Under the pieces are notes generated by a model, which was not told the DNA's origin, searched no databases, and saw only the letters and a list, made by a program, of their open reading frames with translations. A stretch of DNA of 64,000 bases from Marivirga salinae (GTDB taxonomy: Bacteria; Bacteroidota; Bacteroidia; Cytophagales; Cyclobacteriaceae), in the NCBI RefSeq assembly GCF_030503855.1, contig NZ_CP129971.1, positions 441,501-505,500 of the forward strand, given 5' to 3'. Positions 44,608 through 53,286 of this stretch are shown piece by piece. Position numbers and translations under genes: made by a program. How positions within the stretch are numbered: the first letter of the stretch is position 1; each line of letters starts with the position of its first letter.

Positions 44608-44890
44608 TTTAATACTGGTTGAAAAATGTTGCTCAATTTTAGATGTTGAGGTTTCTTTCATTAACTCCTTAAATGAAAATGGCTTAATTGAATTGATTGT
44701 GGTGGAAGATGAAAAATACATTTCTAATGAACAGTTAAAAAGACTTGAGCGCGCAATACAATTTTACTATGGGCTTAATATTAATATTGAAGGCATTGAT
44801 GTAATTTACCATTTACTCAATCAAATCAATGATTTACAAGAGGAATTAAGGATAGCAAAAAATAAGCTCAATTTATTGGAATTGGATTAA
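44594..44890 (+). CDS. cbpM: CbpM-like chaperone modulator
   Basis: A 98-residue MerR-fold-like helical protein with ...[57 protein letters not shown]. This is the typical CbpM order ending in a coiled coil. It binds the J domain and blocks its contact with DnaK. Co-translated with cbpA by overlap. Confidence 0.85.
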   Translation: MDSDNLILVEKCCSILDVEVSFINSLNENGLIELIVVEDEKYISNEQLKRLERAIQFYYGLNINIEGIDVIYHLLNQINDLQEELRIAKNKLNLLELD

Positions 44891-44980
44891 TCGTGAATGT
44901 ATGTGGAGAATTAACCATATACTTATAATTAACCTTTTAAGCATCTTTGTACTTTTTTTCAGCTAAAAAAACAACACTTT

Positions 44981-45862
44981 TTAGAATGTAAGCCTTATAC
45001 CCGAAGTCCAATAGAAACCATTCTTAAGTTCTTCTTCATAAGTACCTTGGTCTGTAACAATAGTCGAGGGATTTTTAGGAAACGTCCATGTTGTGGCAGC
45101 ATATAAACGGATTTTACCCATTTTATAACTTATCTGCACATCGGCTTCATAATCTAATATTTGAAATTTTTCTGATTCTAAAATTTGGGAATTTTGGATC
45201 GGTTGTGAAGCACCACCCATCCCTTTACCCTTTCCAGCACCTGTTTGCTCATTTCTCATGGTATAATACTCATTATAATATTGTTGCGAACCAGCATTGA
45301 GATAAACTGCAGGAGTTATTCGTAATTTATTTCTTATAGCATAAAATGTCCTAGTAATTTCTGCACCAAAAAACACATCTGTGCCTTCGCTAAAGCCTAA
45401 ACTAACATCTGCAAAAATCATAAAGGCAGAAAAGTCATAACCTCCATGTACATTTATAAAAGTGCTCATTTCAGCTTGGACAACATAACTCAAGTCATTG
45501 AAAAAGTACTGAGAAATGGAAATACCTGCAGCGAATTGACTTCCATAATAATCATACCCCCCAGAAAAAGTGGTCAAATCTACCCTACCCTCTCCCGGAG
45601 TGGTCAAATATGAAAGAGCTGATCGGATAGAAAAACCCGACTTGTGATAATATCCTAACGATGGTGATAAATAGGGTGCCTTTGCTGAATCAGATCTGCC
45701 CATGAAATAATAATCACTATTATATAGAATCCCTATCCTTAATTCCGATTTATCAGATGTTGAATCTTGAATATGAGATTTTTTAGATTGGGCGTGTATC
45801 TCATGCATACAAAGAAATACGTTCATTAAGGTGATCAACAAAATACTATTCAATAGTTTCAT
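44981..45862 (-). CDS. outer-membrane beta-barrel-like protein
   Basis: A 293-residue protein with a signal peptide (LLNSILLITLMNVFLCMHEIHA) and many short Tyr/Phe/Gly-rich strands ending GFYWTSGIRLTF, with the C-terminal Phe of outer-membrane barrels. A flexible Gly-rich loop (GAGKGKGMGG) occurs near residue 210. No specific family. A strong bidirectional terminator lies 48 bp upstream. Confidence 0.65.
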   Translation of the reverse strand: MKLLNSILLITLMNVFLCMHEIHAQSKKSHIQDSTSDKSELRIGILYNSDYYFMGRSDSAKAPYLSPSLGYYHKSGFSIRSALSYLTTPGEGRVDLTTFSGGYDYYGSQFAAGISISQYFFNDLSYVVQAEMSTFINVHGGYDFSAFMIFADVSLGFSEGTDVFFGAEITRTFYAIRNKLRITPAVYLNAGSQQYYNEYYTMRNEQTGAGKGKGMGGASQPIQNSQILESEKFQILDYEADVQISYKMGKIRLYAATTWTFPKNPSTIVTDQGTYEEELKNGFYWTSGIRLTF

Positions 45863-45910
45863 GACAACAAAAAAAAGTTATTTTTTAATTATTAGCGCTT
45901 AGCTAATTTG

Positions 45911-45960
45911 AAAAACTGTAGCACGAGCTACCCTATTAATGTAGTCGTGTTACAGTTTTT
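45911..45960. terminator. bidirectional terminator
   Basis: AAAAACTGTAGCACGA at 45911-45926 pairs with TCGTGTTACAGTTTTT at 45945-45960, with an inner GCTAC/GTAG stem. Oligo-A and oligo-T on either side make it work in both directions. It ends the DUF6799 transcript, read from the right. Confidence 0.88.
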
Positions 45961-45971
45961 GTTAATGGGAC

Positions 45972-46598
45972 TCAGTTATTCATTTTTCCTTTTCGAGTTC
46001 CCATTTTACCTTTCATATTTTCCTTATCTGACCTATCCATATTCCGTTTCATCATTTTGTCTCTGAAGCGATCTTGCGATTCATAACGTTTGCCTTCCAT
46101 GTCCAGACATTCCCCATCTTTTAATTGAAGTCGTTTTCGATCCCTTAATTCTACATTACCGTCAGGATTTACAATTGTCCCATTTTTAAGAGTGAGTTGC
46201 TCTCGAAGTTGCATTTTTTGATTGTTCGAAACACGGTACATTTGACCATTTTGAAACATTAGGTGTTCTTGAGCCATTGCTTTTTCCCTGTTTTGCATAT
46301 GCTGACGAAACTGTCTTTGAGAAGCATAACGGTTACCTTCCATATCCAAACATTCGCCATTTTTTAGTCTCATTTGCTTTTGATTTTGCAATTGAAAACT
46401 GCCATCAGGATTTACGATACCTCCATTTTTCAGCCTAAGCTGTTCTTGCAATTGAATCTGTTCCTGATCTTTAATTTGGTACATTTTGCCATCTTTCATC
46501 ATAAGATGTTCCTGAAGTCGGGTTTGGTCCCGATCCTGAGCAAGTAGTGAAACAGCAAACAACATCATGATTGCTGCTAATTGAATTATCCTTTTCAT
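45972..46598 (-). CDS. secreted DUF6799-repeat protein
   Basis: A 208-residue exported protein (signal peptide ending VSLLAQ). It contains two ~77-residue copies (about 28-104 and 105-180), each holding M-x-x-G-x-M-Y-x-x-x-x-x-x-x-x-L-x-E-x-L-x-L-K-N-G and NPDG...LKxGECLDMEGxRY. This is the DUF6799 pattern, frequent in Bacteroidota stress or periplasmic proteins. The tail is Lys/Met-rich (NMKGKMGTRKGKMNN). Role unknown, perhaps metal or membrane-stress linked. Confidence 0.75.
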   Translation of the reverse strand: MKRIIQLAAIMMLFAVSLLAQDRDQTRLQEHLMMKDGKMYQIKDQEQIQLQEQLRLKNGGIVNPDGSFQLQNQKQMRLKNGECLDMEGNRYASQRQFRQHMQNREKAMAQEHLMFQNGQMYRVSNNQKMQLREQLTLKNGTIVNPDGNVELRDRKRLQLKDGECLDMEGKRYESQDRFRDKMMKRNMDRSDKENMKGKMGTRKGKMNN

Positions 46599-46862
46599 AA
46601 CTGTTCTTATTATAATTAATCATTTATTACTCTTTCTTTCATAATCCACTTTTATAGACAACTACTTTATTATTTTCTATTTTCAGTGATTTAGCTTTAT
46701 AAAAGTGGTTTGATTTCTCACCAACAAATGACGCAAAAAACAGGATCAATAAATATGATGTAATTCTTAACCTTCAATGTATTTTATCATTGAATACTAC
46801 TCTAAAGTAAATTGATTTTCAATTGATTTATCTGGATCTACTATTCAATAGTATGCGCCTAT

Positions 46863-48458
46863 TCAAGCTTGTTTGGATAGGCTGAAAATTGATTTAAAGG
46901 AAGAATAAAATATAATTAGCCCCCTGACCGTGATCTTTGAGCTGGTATTACTTGAGCGGCTTCTTCGGACAGGTGTAGAGGTTCTAGTTCTTGGCATAGT
47001 TGGTTGCATTCTCAAATTTGACCTTTCCCAAGTACGTTGATGGAAGTCTCTTGCACGGTTTATTTCATAACTGCGTGTGGGTCTAGTGGATCTACTAATA
47101 TTTCTATCGTAAAATGAGTTTCTGCTTGAAATGGTATTTCTGCTTCCACCGTTAAGATTAGGATATTTTCGGCTGCTATTTCTGAGAAATACATCCCGAC
47201 CGACAGTTGTAGCAGGTCTTTTTTCTAACCTTCTTTGATAATCTTGTTCGAAACGTCCATATTCTTTAAATCTTTCAACTCGCCTATTATCATCAGTTAT
47301 CAATTCCCTGACCACCCGGCTTGAACTTCTATTCTCCCATTCTCGAACTGCAGTTCTAAAACCTGTTCTATCAATTCTTGGAACACGTGTATAATGACGA
47401 ATTACATAATCACTAAAATGTGGGTATAAATGATGATGGTAAGGATATGCAAAATACCAATTCATAAAGAAATAGGAAGGCATTCCCACAATAATGATTG
47501 TATTTTCGGTCCCATAGTAATAACCCCAGTGGTACCAATAAGGATACCAATACCAGTAATTGGTAGGATACCACATAGGATACCCAAACCAATAAGGATA
47601 ATGATGATAAATATCTACTCTTTCTTCCGATTTTTGAGGAGCATCATCTAATTCTTCTGAAGATTGGTTTACACCTAAATACAAAGGATCATATTCAATA
47701 TCGGCATTCTCATCCACAAATTCATTTGATAATTTTTCAAATTCACGTAATGCTTCCGGATTATCAGCTAAGCCTGCTTCCCATTCAGCTACTTCTTCGG
47801 CATATCTTTTGGAGGCTTCTGTTTGAATTGAATCTGCTATTTTATTCACTAAAGCAGCATCTTTAGTATAAAATTCACCAACTAGTAAAGTCAGCCCAAG
47901 ATTATCCACTAATAAGTGAATAATTTCCGGATTCTTCAGCAAGATTTTGAAAGCTTCTTGGCTTTTCTCAGGATATTCACTTAGGATATTGTCAATATTA
48001 TTTTGTGCTTCCGAAGAAAGTATATTTATTTTCTTTAAAATGTTGAAATGTATAGTCCCTAATTCTATTGCAGTAGCATGAATAGCTTTGGGATAGTCTG
48101 ATAAAATAGCTGAAATTTCACTTTCCTTTTTAGGGCCTCCTTCAACAATTTTTTCAATGAGTCCATTATATTTTGTCAGTTCCCAGAATTTTTTCTGCTC
48201 TTCTTCCGCCAAAAATTCTATTGTTGAATTGAAAGAATCCCCAATTGTATTTTGAAGTGCATTTAGTTTAACAAGAACTGCAGGCTCTCGAGTGCTCTCT
48301 AATATTGCTCCCCTTATTGGTTCAGGATAAAGTGAAAGAGCCTCAGCCGCTTCTTGACTTTCATAAAGTATCTTCATTGACTGACTATCCAAATCTTGTG
48401 CGACAAGCAAGCTAGTACTAAAAAAATAGGCTAGAAATATTATTATCAGCGTTTTCAT
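46863..48458 (-). CDS. secreted protein with Trp/Tyr-rich centre
   Basis: A 531-residue protein from the ATG preceding KTLIIIFLAYFFSTSLLVAQ; an ATG seven codons earlier gives a poorer signal peptide. The N-terminal ~260 residues are helical with LSLYPEPIRGAILES, reminiscent of DUF3300-type periplasmic proteins. A striking stretch near 275-330 is packed with Tyr/Trp/His/Pro. The C-terminal 180 residues are basic and Arg/Ser-rich, ending with Thr/Ser/Arg repeats. Function unknown; probably cell-envelope. It is followed on the same strand by the DUF6799 gene. Confidence 0.65.
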   Translation of the reverse strand: MKTLIIIFLAYFFSTSLLVAQDLDSQSMKILYESQEAAEALSLYPEPIRGAILESTREPAVLVKLNALQNTIGDSFNSTIEFLAEEEQKKFWELTKYNGLIEKIVEGGPKKESEISAILSDYPKAIHATAIELGTIHFNILKKINILSSEAQNNIDNILSEYPEKSQEAFKILLKNPEIIHLLVDNLGLTLLVGEFYTKDAALVNKIADSIQTEASKRYAEEVAEWEAGLADNPEALREFEKLSNEFVDENADIEYDPLYLGVNQSSEELDDAPQKSEERVDIYHHYPYWFGYPMWYPTNYWYWYPYWYHWGYYYGTENTIIIVGMPSYFFMNWYFAYPYHHHLYPHFSDYVIRHYTRVPRIDRTGFRTAVREWENRSSSRVVRELITDDNRRVERFKEYGRFEQDYQRRLEKRPATTVGRDVFLRNSSRKYPNLNGGSRNTISSRNSFYDRNISRSTRPTRSYEINRARDFHQRTWERSNLRMQPTMPRTRTSTPVRRSRSSNTSSKITVRGLIIFYSSFKSIFSLSKQA

Positions 48459-48497
48459 AATATTAATTTTTAAATTCATTTTAGCAGTTTAGAAATT

Positions 48498-48953
48498 CTA
48501 ATTCACTGATTTTTCATATCTGCCACTCTTTTTTGTTATCTTAATTCTAAAAACAATAGCCTTTTTCTCTTTTTCTACTATTACAGGAGCCATTGGCTGA
48601 CCTTGAGGATTAAGGGTTTCGCTAGTAATCACAGGAGCCATTTTTTCCATAATAATATCTGTAGCCGTTTGGATTTCAACTTCATCTGAAATCTCTTCAT
48701 ATGTTCCCCATAGAATTACACTACGCCAATTCACCATATTCTCAATTATATCCACTTGAAAACATACTTCGTTGTTTTCACGCATTATTTCAATCTTAAG
48801 ACCTTCTTTTGAGCGGGCAAAAATATAGGGGTCCTCAAAGGCATATCCAATTGGCACGATATAGGGTTTGCCTTTTGCTTGACATCCTATTCTTCCCATG
48901 AACTGGCTTTCTAGCACGTCATTTATTTGTTTATCTGTTAATTCACCAAGCAT
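48498..48953 (-). CDS. PNPOx-like flavoprotein (nitroimidazole-resistance type)
   Basis: A 151-residue split-barrel FMN-binding protein: MGRIGCQAKGKPYIVPIGYAF (strand 1-2), IEIMRENNEVCFQVD, WRSVILWGTYEEI. It binds FMN or F420-like cofactors; related proteins occur in stress regulons. It lies upstream of the secreted proteins on the same strand. A palindrome of unknown use sits 24 bp before the start. Confidence 0.8.
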   Translation of the reverse strand: MLGELTDKQINDVLESQFMGRIGCQAKGKPYIVPIGYAFEDPYIFARSKEGLKIEIMRENNEVCFQVDIIENMVNWRSVILWGTYEEISDEVEIQTATDIIMEKMAPVITSETLNPQGQPMAPVIVEKEKKAIVFRIKITKKSGRYEKSVN

Positions 48954-49232
48954 AACCTAAAGCCTTTAAAGAACAAAAGCGGGAAGTTATTTTTCCCGCT
49001 TAAGAACCAATGACAGTTTATTACCTTTTACAATTTTTATTCTGTCATGATTTGCATAACTAGCGGCTATTTCCCCAATATCAGATTATTTCTGTTGTTC
49101 GACATAACAGTTTTGTAGCCTTTTAGAGCATTATTTTCTATATGCCTATACGGGATTAAGACTTTCGTTATGTTAAATCAAAGCTAGGTATAAAACACTA
49201 TACAAATCGATGACAAAATCATGATGTGCTTA

Positions 49233-49244
49233 AGATTTTTATCA
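49233..49244. promoter_or_regulatory. FNR-like box in PNPOx/kinase gap
   Basis: AGATTTTTATCA, the reverse complement of TGATAAAAATCT. It is 221 bp from the kinase start and 279 bp from the PNPOx start. One half-site is perfect, the other has a T for the final A. Confidence 0.45.
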
Positions 49245-49377
49245 TTAATTATGAGTTAAAACAACTTGAAATACTGCTTTTTCTCTTAAAATCCTTTCAT
49301 ACATGAAATTTGATCTACGAAATGAAATTAGATGATTTAGTGTTATGAAAACGAAAGAAAATATACTGGGATAGAAG

Positions 49378-49389
49378 TGATAAAAATCT
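49378..49389. promoter_or_regulatory. FNR-like box upstream of kinase pair
   Basis: TGATAAAAATCT, 76 bp before the kinase start, similar to the spacing of the other boxes. Confidence 0.55.
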
Positions 49390-49465
49390 TTATGCTTGGG
49401 AATAAGAGTCATAATATTATTTTAAATTATTTGCCAAATTTGATTAGAGATGAACTTTAATAGCT

Positions 49466-49975
49466 ATGATTATAATAGTAATGGGTTTGCCAGGGTCAGG
49501 AAAAAGTTTCTTTTCCCAACATTTAGCTAAAGCTTTAAATGCTGAATATTTAAGTAGTGACCGAGTTAGAAACACACTTAAAATGGGGGGCAAATATAGC
49601 TTGACTGACAAGTTATATGTTTATGAGTGGTTGGCTAATCTTGCTGAAGGAGCAATAGATAGAAAAGTAAAAGTAGTGGTAGATGCTACCTTCTATTTGC
49701 AGCAAACCAGAGAATTTTTTTTGGAAATTGCTAAAAGACGAAATGTAGAAATGAAATGTATTTTGATTCAGGCTTCTGAAGCCTTGATTAAAAAACGTCT
49801 GGAAGGGCACCGAAAAGAAAGTGAAGCTGATTATAAGGTGTACAAAAAAATCAAAAAAGAGTATGAGAATATCGATATTCCCTGTCTCCGACTTACTTCT
49901 AAATCTGATAATATCGATTTAATGTTGCAACAAGCTCTAGATTTTATTGATTCTAAAAAAAATGAAACCGTCTGA
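49466..49975 (+). CDS. P-loop kinase (AAA_33/zeta-toxin-like)
   Basis: A 169-residue nucleotide kinase-like protein. Walker A is GLPGSGKSFF (residues 7-16), then SSDRVRNTLK and VVVDATFYLQQTREFFLEIAKRR with the conserved D-A-T. A lid-like R-L-E-G-H-R-x-x-x-S-E-A-D follows near residues 111-124. It overlaps the APH-like gene by 14 bp. A mycobacterial DosR-regulon protein (Rv2004c, from memory) joins the same two domains in one chain. Confidence 0.85.
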   Translation: MIIIVMGLPGSGKSFFSQHLAKALNAEYLSSDRVRNTLKMGGKYSLTDKLYVYEWLANLAEGAIDRKVKVVVDATFYLQQTREFFLEIAKRRNVEMKCILIQASEALIKKRLEGHRKESEADYKVYKKIKKEYENIDIPCLRLTSKSDNIDLMLQQALDFIDSKKNETV

Positions 49976-50981
49976 TATACGACAATTGGCATCAAAAGGA
50001 AGCTTTGGTAAAAAACCGATTAAAGCTTCCATAATCGAAACTCATATTTCATGGGTGCTATTGAATGAGGACTTTGCTTTTAAAATCAAGAAACCCGTTA
50101 AACTTACTTTTCTCAATTTTTCTACTCTGAATTTAAGAAGACATTATTGTATGCGTGAATTATTTTTAAACCAATCCTACTCAAATATATACTTGGATGT
50201 TTTACCTATCCGCAAAGAAGATAATAATTGGACTATAGGGGATGGAAATGGTGATATCATTGACTATACAGTAAGAATGAAACGACTTCAGAATGAAAAG
50301 AAAATGGATGTTATGCTTAATGATGATAAGCTTAACAAAAAACATATCGAACAACTGTCAAAAACAATTTCAAGTATACATCAGGAGGCTGAAATCGTAA
50401 AAACAGATTTTAATTTGACTAATCTTAAGGAATTATTCAACGGTTTTGTTGATATAAAGCCTTTAGTATTGAAGTATTTCTATGTAAGGGATGCTAATCT
50501 AATTGATAGATCCATTGCATGGAGTAATAAGTTTTTGGAATCCCATGAAGTAAGAATGAAACAAAGAAGAAAGGAAGGCTTCATAAGATTACTCCATGGG
50601 GATCTCCATTGTGGGAATATATTCATTTCCAATCCTCCTGTTATTTTTGACTGCATAGAATTTGATGATAACTTAAGACAGATTGATTTATTAAGTGAAA
50701 TTGGATTTCTATGTATGGATATAGAAGCACATGATGAGCCTAATTTGAGTGATTATTTTGTAGAAAAATACAACAAACTATTTAATGTTATTCAGACTAA
50801 AGAGGATTATGAAATACTACATTATTATAAATGCTTTAGAGCAACCATAAGGGCAAAAGTTTCAATTTTAAGTGCAGTCCAACAACAAAATTCCTCCAAA
50901 CTTAAGGAAGCGCTTTCCAAAGCCAAAACCTACCTTAGACTACTAAAAACCTACCTTCCTTCAAAAGTTTACATTAATTGA
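49962..50981 (+). CDS. APH-like (aminoglycoside phosphotransferase fold) kinase
   Basis: A 339-residue protein from the ATG before KPSDIRQLASKG; the frame's TTG start 15 bp earlier is not needed. The catalytic loop is LLHGDLHCGNIFI near 211-223 and the metal-binding Asp lies in VIFDCIEFDD. Substrate unknown; acyl-sugar, choline or protein targets are possible. Co-translated with the P-loop kinase. Confidence 0.82.
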   Translation: MKPSDIRQLASKGSFGKKPIKASIIETHISWVLLNEDFAFKIKKPVKLTFLNFSTLNLRRHYCMRELFLNQSYSNIYLDVLPIRKEDNNWTIGDGNGDIIDYTVRMKRLQNEKKMDVMLNDDKLNKKHIEQLSKTISSIHQEAEIVKTDFNLTNLKELFNGFVDIKPLVLKYFYVRDANLIDRSIAWSNKFLESHEVRMKQRRKEGFIRLLHGDLHCGNIFISNPPVIFDCIEFDDNLRQIDLLSEIGFLCMDIEAHDEPNLSDYFVEKYNKLFNVIQTKEDYEILHYYKCFRATIRAKVSILSAVQQQNSSKLKEALSKAKTYLRLLKTYLPSKVYIN

Positions 50982-51043
50982 TAATAGAATCATTTGGCTG
51001 GTTTCCTCACAAATCCTTGGAGCCGCATTGAAAAAACACCTGC

Positions 51044-51055
51044 TGACAAATATCA
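51044..51055. promoter_or_regulatory. FNR-like box upstream of FAD dehydrogenase
   Basis: TGACAAATATCA, 83 bp before the dehydrogenase start. The same 12-mer recurs inverted at 56422-56433. Confidence 0.6.
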
Positions 51056-51138
51056 TTGAAACTACCAACCACTGTCATTTCAGCCCCCCCCTTAAATGTC
51101 CAATTTGCATATACTTAACGATTTAAACCCTGGGAATC

Positions 51139-52848
51139 ATGAATGCAGTAAAACACCCTAAAAAATGGGAATTTGAGACCGATGTACTAATAGTGGGTAC
51201 AGGAGGTGCTGGTCTAACGGCTGCAATAGTTGCCCATGACCACGGTGCAAATACGATGATAATCGAAAAATCTGATAAGGTTGGAGGAACGACTGCAGTA
51301 TCTGGAGGTATAATTTGGGTGCCTATCAACCATCATATGAAAAAAGCAGGCTTAAAAGACAGCCGAGCAGAAGCGATGACCTATATCAAAAAACTGGCGG
51401 AGGACAGAGTTGATGATAGTATTATTAAAAGTTTGATCAATAACGGACCAAAAATGGTCAAATATATAGAAAATAAAACTCCTTTAAAGTTTGCTTTAAT
51501 AAAAGACTACCCAGATTATCATCCTGATTGGGAAGGCGGTAAACCAAATGGAGGAAGATCTTTAGAGTCTGGTTTATTTGATACGAATGAACTTGGTAAG
51601 TGGAAGGGTAGATTGAGAAAAAGCCCAATTTTTGGATTTACCCCTATTACTTTTGAAGAAGCCATGAAATGGAAAGTGTTTAGCAATCCTAAGGATATGG
51701 ATATGGATGTAGTTTCTGAGCGTTTGCAAAAAGGGATAGTAGGTTATGGGGAGGCATTGATTGGAAACCTTTTATCAGCTTGCTTAAAACGTGGAGTAGA
51801 ACCATTGCTAGATACCTCAGCAAAACAATTAATTATGGATGACGAAAACAGGGTAATTGGATTGCGAGCAGATCATCATGGTGAAAACACCTACATCAAG
51901 GTGAATCGTGGAATTATTATGGCTTCCGGTGGCTATGAATGGAATGAGGCTATGGTAAAACAATTTTTGCCTGGTTCTCCAATGGGAATATCCACTTGTC
52001 CTCCTCATAATGAAGGAGAAGCAATCAGTATGGCTATGGAAGTAGGCGCCAATTTGGCCAATATGAGCGAAGCTTGGTGGTTCCCAGGATTGCAAGTTCC
52101 TGATGAAGAATATGATGGAAAGCCTTTAATGCGCTTATGCTTAGCTGAACGCTCTTTACCTCATACAATCATTGTTAACAAATATGGTAAGCGGTTTGTA
52201 AATGAAGCACACAATTACAATGATGTTGGCAAAACATTCAATGTATTTGATCCAGTAAAAGGAGAATATCCTAATGTGCCTGCTTGGTTGATTTTGGACA
52301 GTAAATTCTTTGAGAAATATGTATTTGTAACCTCAATGCCGGGAGATACTCCACCAAATTGGGTGAAAAGAGGCAATACATTAAAAGAATTAGCTGAAAC
52401 AATAGGTGTTGATTCTGATGGACTTAAACAAACTATAATTCAATTTGATCAATATGCAATAAAAGGGGTAGATCTTGATTTCCATAGAGGTGGAAATACC
52501 TATGATAGATTTCAAGGTGATCCAGACCATCAACCTAATCCCAACTTAGGAAAAATTGAAAAGGGTCCTTACTACGCTATTCAAATACATAAGAGTAATC
52601 TTGGCACCAAAGGCGGCCCTAAAATTGACGTCAATGGCAGAGTTTTAAATGTTCATGATGAAGTAATTCAAGGATTATATGCAGTAGGAAATGCAGCTAT
52701 GGGAGTTACTGGTCCTGGGTGTGGCGGTGCTGGCGGAACAATTGGTCCTGCTATGACCTTTGCTTATTTGGCAGCAATGGATGCTGCTATGCAGAAATCA
52801 GATTTGAAACCACAAAAAGAAGAAAGCTATGCCCGAATTAGTTCATGA
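51139..52848 (+). CDS. FAD-dependent dehydrogenase, 3-ketosteroid dehydrogenase/fumarate reductase-like
   Basis: A 569-residue flavoprotein. The dinucleotide fold is DVLIVGTGGAGLTAAIVAHDHG (residues 14-35) with Glu at the end of strand 2, then KVGGTTAVSGGIIWVP. The C-terminal FAD motif is GLYAVGNAAMGVTGPGCGGAGGTIGPAM. The overall order is that of KstD/flavocytochrome-c-type proteins. No signal peptide. It may act on steroids, fumarate-like acceptors or other enoates under low oxygen. It overlaps the SRPBCC gene by 20 bp. Confidence 0.85.
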   Translation: MNAVKHPKKWEFETDVLIVGTGGAGLTAAIVAHDHGANTMIIEKSDKVGGTTAVSGGIIWVPINHHMKKAGLKDSRAEAMTYIKKLAEDRVDDSIIKSLINNGPKMVKYIENKTPLKFALIKDYPDYHPDWEGGKPNGGRSLESGLFDTNELGKWKGRLRKSPIFGFTPITFEEAMKWKVFSNPKDMDMDVVSERLQKGIVGYGEALIGNLLSACLKRGVEPLLDTSAKQLIMDDENRVIGLRADHHGENTYIKVNRGIIMASGGYEWNEAMVKQFLPGSPMGISTCPPHNEGEAISMAMEVGANLANMSEAWWFPGLQVPDEEYDGKPLMRLCLAERSLPHTIIVNKYGKRFVNEAHNYNDVGKTFNVFDPVKGEYPNVPAWLILDSKFFEKYVFVTSMPGDTPPNWVKRGNTLKELAETIGVDSDGLKQTIIQFDQYAIKGVDLDFHRGGNTYDRFQGDPDHQPNPNLGKIEKGPYYAIQIHKSNLGTKGGPKIDVNGRVLNVHDEVIQGLYAVGNAAMGVTGPGCGGAGGTIGPAMTFAYLAAMDAAMQKSDLKPQKEESYARISS

Positions 52849-53281
52849 AAAACAAATGAGGGCTCGAGTGCAAGAAGTTTGGGACTTTGTGAAAGACCAA
52901 AACAACTGGGCGCCTTTTCTTATGGGATATCAAAATCATCAGATACTTAATGACAAAGAATCCATCTGGAAACTAAAGTCATCAATAGCAGGAGTTACTT
53001 ATTCATTTAAAATGGAAGTACTCATTACAGAATGGGAAGAAGGCAAAAAAATGGGCTTTGAACTGAGAGGTCTTACTCACCCTGTAAAAGGAAGCGGCAC
53101 TGTCACTTTAAAAGAGGCCGGAAGTAGACTTACTGATGTGTCTTTCCACTTACATTTACAAGGAAGAGGAATAACTACCCCAGTAATGAATTTGGTAGTA
53201 GGACCTTTGCTCAAACCTATGGCCGAGCAACTTCTTGATAAAATAAATGAAGTAATGGAGCAAACTTCGGTAAGGGCTTAA
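52829..53281 (+). CDS. SRPBCC/CoxG-like protein
   Basis: A 150-residue helix-grip protein: VQEVWDFVKDQNNWAPFLMGYQNHQI, then curved strands and a long C-terminal helix (LLKPMAEQLLDKINEVMEQ). CoxG-type proteins bind hydrophobic ligands. The 20-bp overlap with the FAD dehydrogenase suggests it delivers or receives that enzyme's substrate. Confidence 0.78.
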   Translation: MPELVHEKQMRARVQEVWDFVKDQNNWAPFLMGYQNHQILNDKESIWKLKSSIAGVTYSFKMEVLITEWEEGKKMGFELRGLTHPVKGSGTVTLKEAGSRLTDVSFHLHLQGRGITTPVMNLVVGPLLKPMAEQLLDKINEVMEQTSVRA

Positions 53282-53286
53282 ATTAT

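Larger units (their letters stand above)
48954..49465. other. 512-bp divergent intergenic region with hairpin and FNR-like boxes
   Basis: Between the PNPOx gene (minus) and the kinase gene (plus). It holds a hairpin AAGCGGGAA-N7-TTCCCGCTT (48977-49001) in the PNPOx 5'UTR and a close 11-bp relative TGACAAAATCA (49211-49221). The boxes AGATTTTTATCA (49233-49244) and TGATAAAAATCT (49378-49389) are also here. No ORF is supported. Confidence 0.6.
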
